From Adiantum capillus-veneris (taxonomy: Eukaryota; Streptophyta; Polypodiopsida; Polypodiales; Pteridaceae): a stretch of DNA of 64,000 nt. Below the pieces are notes generated by a model. The model did no database searches. It was given only the letters and a program-made list of their open reading frames with translations, and had not been told where the DNA came from. Positions 56,178 through 64,000 of the stretch are shown piece by piece. Each line of letters opens with the position of its first letter. Position 1 is the first letter of the stretch. Both the position numbers and the translations under genes were made by a program. Where the stretch lies: NCBI GenBank assembly GCA_014529385.2, contig CM043962.1, positions 39,738,098-39,802,097 on the forward strand, given 5' to 3'.

Positions 56178-56708
56178 ATGACAACTCATCAATCATTAGG
56201 GTTTCCCACTCAACTCAGAGCTATGACACCTACACAAACAGCCAGAAATACTGCAATACCTATAACAAGAGGGTTGAGACAAGACCATGAGGCTTATCAA
56301 TCATATCAAGCCAAAACTCAAGGCATGGCTCATGGATATTTGTCAAGTGATCATGTAGCTCACTGGAAGCCAAACCAATCAACTAAAATGCGGGATTTTG
56401 GAAGAGCAAAAGTGGAAATTGCTGGAGACTTAGAGGAGAAGCATCCTCTAATCAACAAACCCAACGTGAGGTTCATCAAAACCAATGAAGCCACGAGAGT
56501 TCTAATGGATTACACTTATGATGGCCTTTATAGGTTACCTATTGGGGATCAAAACAACTTCTATAGATGTTTAAATTCCATCATTGAAGAGTTGACAGAC
56601 TACAAGAACCTCTATGCCTTCACATACACAGATGACCAGGGAGTGCAAGTTCTAATGGTAGATAAGTATGGACGAGAGTACAAACTTATAAGTTATCAGC
56701 CCAATTGA
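56178..56708 (+). CDS. N-terminal ORF ahead of gag (E2)
   Basis: An open frame of 176 codons has ATG at 56178 (MTTHQSLGFPTQLRAMTPTQ). The N-terminal third is polar; the C-terminal part is ordered and shares with E1 the words LYAFTYTDDQGVQVLMVDKY and GREYK. The region between (NKPNVRFIKTNEATRVLMDY, GLYRLPIGDQNN) has no match I know. Gag follows 20 bp later in another frame. Extra ORFs upstream of gag are known in Ogre-type Tat elements, but I cannot show homology. Confidence 0.6.
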   Translation: MTTHQSLGFPTQLRAMTPTQTARNTAIPITRGLRQDHEAYQSYQAKTQGMAHGYLSSDHVAHWKPNQSTKMRDFGRAKVEIAGDLEEKHPLINKPNVRFIKTNEATRVLMDYTYDGLYRLPIGDQNNFYRCLNSIIEELTDYKNLYAFTYTDDQGVQVLMVDKYGREYKLISYQPN

Positions 56709-56727
56709 GCTAGAAAGATATACATAC

Positions 56728-57669
56728 ATGGGTACTCCAATCTCTGCTTACTACTTTCAACCGAGTGTAAGCGTACCAGGGTTTTTTGAGACTGATTTGC
56801 AAGAAGCTAACATTGAAACTATGGGATCAAATGGACCTCAAACATCCAAAATAGCTATTCACGGGAGTGTAGCTCCTACCTCATTGAGTAGAACCAAGAG
56901 ACCACCAATTAAACTTACAAATCCATCAACATTTCCAAAACATGTCTCAAAGGGGATTCCACCAGGATTTGCTCCAAGACGAGAAGAAGGAACGAGGGAT
57001 GTCTTTGTGAGAGACCCCAACATGCTAAAATACATGGTTGAACCAGAACCAATGAGACCATATCAATTGGCCAAATGTGTCAAGAAGAAGTATGATGGAT
57101 TAAGGGATCTATACATACATGCATCCTTGTTCAAACAAGTGTTAAGAGCCGAACAAGTATATTATTTTCATACACAGTATGAGGGATTTGGCTTAACCTT
57201 GGAAGGGATAGCATTGAATTGGTTCCAACCGTTGGACAAAAATGCCTTCTCAAACATTGAACAACTGTTGCAAGAATTTGTTGTGGAGTTCTCTAAAAGG
57301 GGAATCAAGCATAACACAGTGTCCCAAATCTATGCATTCAAGCAAAAAGAAGATGAGAGAGTGAAGGAAGCATCGCTACGCTTCAAACAATATATAGAGA
57401 GATGTCCAGAACGCGAGTTACCACAGGATGAAAGATTATCAATTCTCTTCATAGAGGGTTTGAAAAATGAAACCCTCGAGAAATATTTGCACTTAAAAGG
57501 ATGTACTTCCTTTGAACAAGTCACGAGAGAAGCGTTATACCAAGTTGACAATTGTAAAGCCTATGGCGAGGAAATTGGTGATACAAAGATCACTATGGAT
57601 AATGCTCCTTTAGCATCTAATGAAGCCAAGGCAAGTGGTTATGTCTCAATTAATGACCAACCTAGATGA
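56728..57669 (+). pseudogene. gag: Gag capsid region (E2)
   Basis: 313 codons. An N-terminal proline-rich part (KGIPPGFAPRREEGTRDVFV) is followed by the capsid core: KCVKKKYDGLRDLYIHASLF, YEGFGLTLEGIALNWFQPLD, EFSKRGIKHNTVSQIYAFKQ and LSILFIEGLKNETLEKYL. It aligns along its length with E1 gag. Its 3' end overlaps the nucleocapsid frame by about 50 bp, so a frameshift separates them; a programmed shift is possible but unproven. Confidence 0.8.
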
Positions 57670-58330
57670 GCTAGCAGCGCAAGTAGCACAACGAATAAAA
57701 TGGTGTGTCATTGAGCAAAAATGGACCAATCATGAGATGAGTGAGTGCTACTATAATCAAACAAACACGAGGGAGATACTATTTGGACATCAAATAGAAA
57801 AACAAATGCCATTACAAAATCATCCATTATTTCAAAATAGGGTTGTATCAAGGGCTTTACAAAGAGCTGAGGTATCACAACCTAGGCTAGGACAAGAACC
57901 TATGAGAAAACTCTATTCATTGAATGAGGACACTCTGATGTTCATAGCCAATCAAGAGCGTAGACCAGAGACCATTCTGGGTAAGCAAGAACAACCATCA
58001 ATTGTGCCACCAGTGACTCAACAAGATGGACCATGCTACAAGTGTGGAGGTAATCATTGGGCCAAGAATTGTTCTCGTGTAGAGATAATTGGATATTGTT
58101 TGGAGTGTGCCATTACACACGTTGTTCCAAATTGTCCAAAACACCCAAACAAACAGGGAAAAACAACAATGAATGTTGTGGGAGTGTTACCTTTTCCAAG
58201 TGGATCAAAGGCAGAATCCAAAATTCCTGTGAAGGTAGTGACTAGAGCCCAACCAAAAAATGATGAGGAGAAAGATCAACAACCCAAACAAGGGGAAACA
58301 GCTAGTGTGTCAGTGAGGACCGGAAGATAA
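57620..58330 (+). pseudogene. gag: Nucleocapsid region with two intact zinc knuckles (E2)
   Basis: Two C-x2-C-x4-H-x4-C knuckles are intact: CYKCGGNHWAKNC and CLECAITHVVPNC, about 20 residues apart. Upstream LYSLNEDTLMFIANQERRPE matches E1. The frame is stopped by TAA at 58328 but continues in the same frame to the protease. Confidence 0.8.
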
Positions 58331-59759
58331 TCTTGGAAAGCCAAAAGAGACAAAATTAAAGCAAAAACAATTACAAATCAAACTGCACTACAAACAAAAT
58401 TACAAGAGACAAAGGAGCAGTTAAAACAAGAACGGGAAAACAAAACGGTAGTGAGCGATAAGAAACCAAGGAAGGCGTCTTTCGAGGGATCTGTGTTGGT
58501 AGACAAAGTCCTAGAGCCATTAGATGCTGCACTGGAATCATATGAGGCTAGATTGAAACCCAACCAAACCATAGAGCAACGAGGGATGAACTATCCTCAT
58601 GCTGAGGTAGAGACTGAGAGGTTGAAAATGTGTAAGGATTTGGTAAAAACTGCACTGGCAATGATGGAGCCTGAAGCACCAATTCCACCTCCAGAAACAA
58701 AACCAAAAAGTGTTGGATTTGAAATGCCTAAGGCAAAGGTTGTTGAAACATTAACTCAAAGAAACATTGAGCTAGAATCACAAAAGGATGTGCAAGCAAA
58801 GACTGCAGCACAAGAAACCAACAACCTAGAAATTCAACTAGATGATCAAGTAGTGGCCAACACCACTAATGATGCAAGGTCAAGATCACAAATTATGGCA
58901 CCTATCCCAGAGATAGATGAGCCATGGCCAAATGAATTGTGGGAAGCAATTATAAGTGCAAAAGATGGAAGTGTGACTTTCCAATCTGCACCCATAACTG
59001 AGGTCAATACAGGGCATGAAGTCTATCAGGGAGACATTCAATCTCTAAATGGAGATGCAAGGACGGAAGTTTCAATTGAAAGCAAACCAGAGTCCTTAAA
59101 GACCTTACCCTCATACATAGGAGAACATGATGCAGACTCAGAGACTAGAGTGGTGCCATCTCATAGGAAAGCCATATCCAAGATGATGGATACAAAGAGT
59201 ATGCAAGAGTTGATGTCAGCTCCAATACAGTGCACCATTACTCTATCTGAACTGCTTAAGATTAGACCACATGTATGGGATGAAGTAGGCAACAATTTGG
59301 GGAAGATGGGATTAAAGATACCTCTTCAAGATCAACCCTCAAATGAACAATCAAACAAAACTCAACAAGAAAGTGCAAACGCTAAACCTGTGCCAATAAA
59401 CAAGGTGGGGGAATATTGCGAAGGAGAAGAAGGAAACACCACCTTACCTGTGGAATACAAAGGAGTTAAAACATTGGCTATACTTGATAGTGGGGCTGGA
59501 GTAGCCATAGCCACAAAAGACATTTGGGAAAAATGGGGTAGACCAGTGCTTAGGAAAAGTAGAATGAAGCTGCAACTTGCAGATGGATAAATGAAAAAAC
59601 CTCTGGGTATCCTAGAGAAAATTATTGTGACTTCTTGTGGAATTGAATATGAACATACATTTGCAATAGTAGATTTTGGAAAAAGGAACAATTTTGATAT
59701 CATTTTAGGAAGACCTTTCATGCATCAACTTAAGATGGTTCAAGATTGGGGCTATGACT
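58331..59759 (+). pseudogene. pol: Linker and first retropepsin (E2)
   Basis: In frame with the nucleocapsid after its TAA. A Lys/Glu coiled stretch and FEGSVLVDKVLEPLDAALES lead to the linker (SLKTLPSYIGEHDADSETRV). Retropepsin: PINKVGEYCEGEEGNTTLPV, AILDSGAGVAIATKDIW (Asp at 59485), a TAA at 59588 within LQLADG-stop-MKKPLG, then ILGRPFMHQLKMVQDWGYDY. At 59763 the frame is cut by element G and resumes in frame at 62370. Confidence 0.8.
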
Positions 59760-59763
59760 ATAT

Positions 59764-60049
<286 letters not shown>

Positions 60050-60331
60050 TTGGTGGAGACGGCGGGCATAGGTTTGTTACAAGTCTTCTTTCTTGAAATC
60101 GTTTCTTGCTTGTCTGTCGAATAGCTACAGCTATGGCGCTATTGTTTGACCCAGGATAGCTGCTACCTTCAATTTGCATCCCATTCCATGCAAGATGGTG
60201 CACCTAATGAGTTGAATCTCGCAGTTGCGCCTTCTTTATCTGCTTGCAACTCTGCTACAGCTAACGCTACCTGAGAAAAAATAACCCGGCACGCCAAGGT
60301 CTTGTGCTAACCTCTGTAGCAAAGGTCGCCA

Positions 60332-60610
60332 ATGCTCCTCCTCCCTTACGAAGGGTTTCCAGACCACTGTATGAATGAACCTTCAACTTCCTTCCAGCCA
60401 ATTGCAAGAGAAGGCAGCCCTATTGCAGCTCAAGCTCTCGTCACATTTCCGCCCTTCGCTTCTCGAGTGAAGTTGCATGAGCTACAGAGAGCTGTGGAGG
60501 AGGCACACCGAGTGCAAACAATGAAGGAGCTGGGGCGAGAGCGCATAGAAGATGACGTGTGCGAGGTGCTGTTGAAGACGAGGGCCATCAAGGTGCACGT
60601 GGGGGACTAG
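60332..60610 (+). CDS. Unrecognised 92-residue ORF inside G
   Basis: The frame MLLLPYEGFPDHCMNEPSTS to IKVHVGD contains a helical charged stretch (KLHELQRAVEEAHRVQTMKE). Base composition is visibly richer in G and C than the neighbouring AT-rich elements. No retroviral motif is seen. It may be a captured host gene fragment or chance; sense to the left LTR. Sequence either side (60067-60331 and 60611-60805) has no other frame I can support. Confidence 0.3.
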   Translation: MLLLPYEGFPDHCMNEPSTSFQPIAREGSPIAAQALVTFPPFASRVKLHELQRAVEEAHRVQTMKELGRERIEDDVCEVLLKTRAIKVHVGD

Positions 60611-60805
60611 GATGCCTCCAAGGCTAGTGGTGCAAGAAAGATGGACGGTTACAGCCCTGGCATGTTCAGCCCCTTTTATTGCAAGAACCCTCTCTCATGG
60701 AGCTTTCGGGATCACGCCTGCAAGACAGTCCCATCAAAGCAGTGGCTAGCTTGTTAATGCATTTGGATTTTGGTGAGTGTTTTCCTGCGACAACCTACAC
60801 TGAAA

Positions 60806-61108
<303 letters not shown>

Positions 61109-61834
61109 CCTCCCCCCTTAGGGAGAAAAAGATGGACATCTTTTTTACAATTTTAGTCGGAGAAGGGACTCGACAAAAGAGGGATCAACTCCAACGCCTC
61201 ATCTGGGGGGAGTGATCATACAACGGCTTCGGGGCTAAGGGACTGAACTTGGGGGCTGGACTCGTCATCATGCCGAACATCATCAAGGCATGGAACTCAT
61301 ACATCTCGCTTATGCAAACATTAGGTCGCTATCCCAATGAAATGGAAAAAACAAGGAAGGACTGACTGAGGATTGGGTGCGAAATTTTTGCGACATTCAT
61401 CCATTCCAAAAGGGCTTGGTGTGATTGTGAGTTATTGAACTAGAAAGACTTTTTTCTTGGGGATAAGACTACAAAAATCTTGATGCAAATAACAGAATGT
61501 GGAAACACTATGACTTATTATTCACATGAGGCAGCTTCTATCGGCAAGAAAGGCACCTCTGCAACAATGTTGCAGCAACTCCTTTTTGGGTCTCCTTCTT
61601 TGTTCGATTCTTCACTTCGAGGTTTGTTGCCCTCTAGCAGTACTCTCGAGATCTAGACTTGATATGCAAAAAACAGTCTTGAAAATCCATTAGCATCACA
61701 TTCACATCTTTGCACAGGGCCAGGCACAACTCTCCTTCTAGCCTTGGAGGTTTAGGCTCCATCTTTTGTTGTTTCCCTGCTGAGATGATAATTGGACCAG
61801 TTGTGGTGGACAACTCTCCTTTTACTGGAAAATT

Positions 61835-61930
61835 TCATTGTTGGATTTGCTCTGCATTACCTTGAGCAACAGTGCTTGTGTCCACGTTCTTCTTGCTTTT
61901 CTTCTTTGCTATCGACTCCTTGGCGGGCAT
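61835..61930 (-). pseudogene. Possible gag start remnant in G
   Basis: A 31-codon frame on the minus strand begins MPAKESIAKKKSKKNVDTST and soon stops. Lys-rich starts of this kind are common in gypsy gag proteins. The rest of the inverted part (61109-61834) shows no convincing frame; a proline-rich open stretch upstream (62309-61857, minus) runs through it in another frame and is doubtful. Confidence 0.3.
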
Positions 61931-62369
61931 GGTGTCGGCTAGTGGCTCGCAGTTGAGATCGATGGGCTGAAGAGGGAGGACCGGGTAGATTCTTACATGG
62001 CAGCACAAGAGATGGTAGAATCAGTGAGAAAACGTTGCACGGGTGAAGTTGATGGTCGGAAAATAACGAGGGGCAGGATTGTGCAGGTTGTACAGAATGC
62101 GAGCAGCACGGAAACCCTCTACAGTACGTTGAGCCGGTGCAGGTTGTCGGGTCACCCTTGAGGTAAGCTGGTGGTTTGGCAGATTCTAAAAATCTACCAA
62201 GGGCAAAGACGACGCCCGTGAGGGAGATCAGAGGGCTACTTGCAGGTGAGGAAAAACGAAAAGGGCTCAGAGCAGGAGGAACCAAGGGGCCCTTCTCTTG
62301 CAGCCACACAAGCTTTTTCCTGTCTGTTTTCAGCCACCTACAGACACCGGCAGGTCCCGGTACACCACA

Positions 62370-63262
62370 ATATCTACTTGAGACATAAAAACATCACCAC
62401 AACATTAAGCATAAAAGACCCTAGCTATAGAGATGTGAATAGAACTCCTTTAGAAGAAATTGACTCTACTATAGTCAATGGAAAAGAGATACCTGCGTGG
62501 CTACAGCCCAAACAAGAACTTTGGATGTGTGGTGCTTTGAACTGTGGAAGCTCAATGAAGGAGGATTGCATCCTAGAAAGATCAATGGACGATGAAGCTT
62601 ACATACCAGAACCCTTTCCAGAGCAATTATTTGAACCCTTTGGATGGGATCAAATACTGGCGACTCTTAATGTGTGTGTGAATGAGGTGACCCCGACTAA
62701 ATTCTGTGATGAGGAAGACTATAATATAACTCCCTTATTTACAATGAGGGTGTTGAAGGAAGCTAATGAAGTTTGTGAGTGTGAAAGCAAAAAAAGTGAG
62801 ACAGATAGCTACATCCTGGAGCATGAGGCAAAATTGAAAACGAAGGAAGCAGAGAAACCACAAGAATATGTCATTATTGACATACCTAAAGAAACAACAA
62901 AAGCTGTTTCAAAGAAGCCGGCTCCAAAAAAAGTGCAAATGAAACTAGATGAAGGAGAAAAGCTTCCAAGTTCAACGGCAAATCTTCAACAAACGCAAGA
63001 TCAAAAGAAGAACAGGGACAAGGAAGAATATGGACTATCTCCTACAATGATCAAATTCAATTTATGCGGACAAACACGGCTCAAGGTTACATGTTCGGCC
63101 GCAATAGATCCAGAAGCAACTAAGAATCTAATGACTTATGGAACGTGGATCATGATGGGAAAGCCACCAATCAATGAGCTAGAAGAAACAATTTACACAA
63201 GTTCAAAAATGCCGATTCCTAGCTTTGGAGTGGCAAAAGCTATACAGTACCGGGGAGTATAA
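62370..63262 (+). CDS. pol: Post-protease linker and degenerate second retropepsin (E2)
   Basis: This continues the E2 frame after G. The linker has ELWMCGALNCGSSMKEDC, ILERSMDDEAYIPEPFPEQ and ILATLNVCVNEVTPTKFC as in E1. A Lys-rich stretch (TKAVSKKPAPKKVQMKLDEG) leads to KFNLCGQTRLKV, AAIDPEATKNLMTYGTW and MGKPPINELEE. The last three align with the second retropepsin of family A (FLDTGAKYNLLSYG, LGKPP): 51 bases separate the Asp and GKPP codons here and 50 in A1. The active site D-T-G has become D-P-E, so it should not cut. No reverse transcriptase lies between it and the first protease. Confidence 0.6.
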
Positions 63263-63371
63263 AGATACTTTCCATATAATCAACTCCCATCATATCAAAG
63301 AGAGTCTGGTCCTGACAGAAAGCTGGAGGAACATCTTCTTTCGACAACAATCAAAAGCTTCAACAACAACA

Positions 63372-64000
63372 ATGGTGAGACTCCATGAAGCTTCTCAAAT
63401 CCATGCAGAGAAGAAATCGCCAACCATCGCGGAAAAAGGTAAAGCAAAGGTAAACATTGAAGTATATCAACCTCGCCAGACGACTTTACCTTCAACGAGA
63501 TTCCATCAAATTTCCCACGAAGCCTCTACATCAAGAGCCACACCATCAACAATGCAATGGAAACCAAAGCAAAAAGTCTATCAACCAAAGTTTCCATCAC
63601 AAAAAATCATCCAAAAAAAGCCGAAGAATGTCAAGCAGGTGTTGGTATCCAAAGAGCACATCCAAGTCAAAGACCCAGTTTCGATACATGAAACACGGGT
63701 TCAACCACAACAACAAAACGTGATAGGGTGGATAGCATCAAATGAGTCAATCACTACTCAAGGCTACTTCCAAGGAAACATTAATGTTTGGGCCAAAAAC
63801 CCTAAAGTAACAGCCTGGACCTACCCACCTCAACCAACGAGTTCTACAAGGAACAAGACGTGCTATCAACGGAATACAAAATACTCAGGCAAGCGAAAGA
63901 ACACCAACAAAAGGCAAACAAAAAGACCTTCCAAGCGGGCAACGCAAAAAGTTTGGGTACCGAAATCAGACTTCAACGAAGATACCCAACACAAACAGGT
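63372..64000 (+). CDS. Basic open frame after second retropepsin (E2), 3' partial
   Basis: An ATG at 63372 (MVRLHEASQIHAEKKS) starts a frame that stays open for 209 codons to the window end. It is very basic, rich in Lys, Gln, Thr and Pro, with aromatic-Pro-Lys words: VYQPRQ, QWKPKQKVYQPKF, WAKNPK and, near the end, KVWVPKSDF. The last is the same W-V-P-K motif as in family A after its second retropepsin. I do not recognise a known domain; RNA or DNA binding is inferred from charge only. Confidence 0.5.
   Translation, partial: MVRLHEASQIHAEKKSPTIAEKGKAKVNIEVYQPRQTTLPSTRFHQISHEASTSRATPSTMQWKPKQKVYQPKFPSQKIIQKKPKNVKQVLVSKEHIQVKDPVSIHETRVQPQQQNVIGWIASNESITTQGYFQGNINVWAKNPKVTAWTYPPQPTSSTRNKTCYQRNTKYSGKRKNTNKRQTKRPSKRATQKVWVPKSDFNEDTQHKQ

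Noticed and set aside
57600-57680. Programmed frameshift between gag and nucleocapsid in E2
   Set aside because: E1 also has breaks nearby, but at other sites, and E2 has several plain nonsense codons. Ordinary decay explains it without a slippery sequence that I could identify.
61857-62309. 150-codon proline/serine-rich frame on the minus strand of G
   Set aside because: It is in a different frame from the Lys-rich gag-like start in the same block, has no motif, and its composition follows the GC-richer base content. Left as doubtful.

Overview
The window is a plant nuclear region made almost entirely of LTR retrotransposons inserted into one another. I found no host gene, rRNA, tRNA or CRISPR array. 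The evidence for a plant is the element types: a Ty3/gypsy element with two RNase H domains (Tat-like), a Ty3/gypsy chromovirus with a chromodomain and an initiator-Met primer site, two copies of a Ty1/copia family, and Asp-tRNA-like primer sites on further gypsy elements. I cannot name the species. The density and depth of nesting suggest a large, repeat-rich genome.

Nesting order, read from junctions and target-site duplications (TSDs). Copy A2 of gypsy family A (9782-16603, +) is the outermost element. Copia B (4419-9781, -) lies in it; B holds a solo LTR (6407-8052) and has been cut by A1 (1-4418, +). A third copy, A3 (-), sits tail to tail with A2 from 16604. A3 is split by element C (18787-38435, -), and C's gag-pol frame is split by chromovirus D (23639-36145, +). 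At 39758 A3 is entered by E1 (39758 to about 47600, +), and E1 by the related E2 (about 47600 to beyond 64000, +). E2 is split twice: by copia F (50613-55708, +) in its leader and by small element G (59764-62369) in its post-protease frame. The deepest chain is A2 > A3 > E1 > E2 > F or G.

None of the elements looks able to move by itself. C, F and the gag of D are stopped by in-frame nonsense codons. A1, A2, B, E1 and E2 carry frameshifts and deletions. D has its integrase core inverted in place, and G has its 3' half inverted.

The most unusual biology is in families A and E. Family A has the usual retropepsin before reverse transcriptase, plus what looks like a second retropepsin after integrase. 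That is followed by a basic region with repeated W-V-P-K motifs. E2 carries a related domain with a ruined active site, followed by an open basic frame running off the window. E1 and E2 each repeat a family-specific palindrome in the leader between primer site and gag, with a degraded copy in the LTR about 350 bp before the primer site. D carries a gag-start-like ORF inside both LTRs and an unrecognised 164-residue ORF between primer site and gag. Long CT/GA tracts lie inside several unrelated LTRs.
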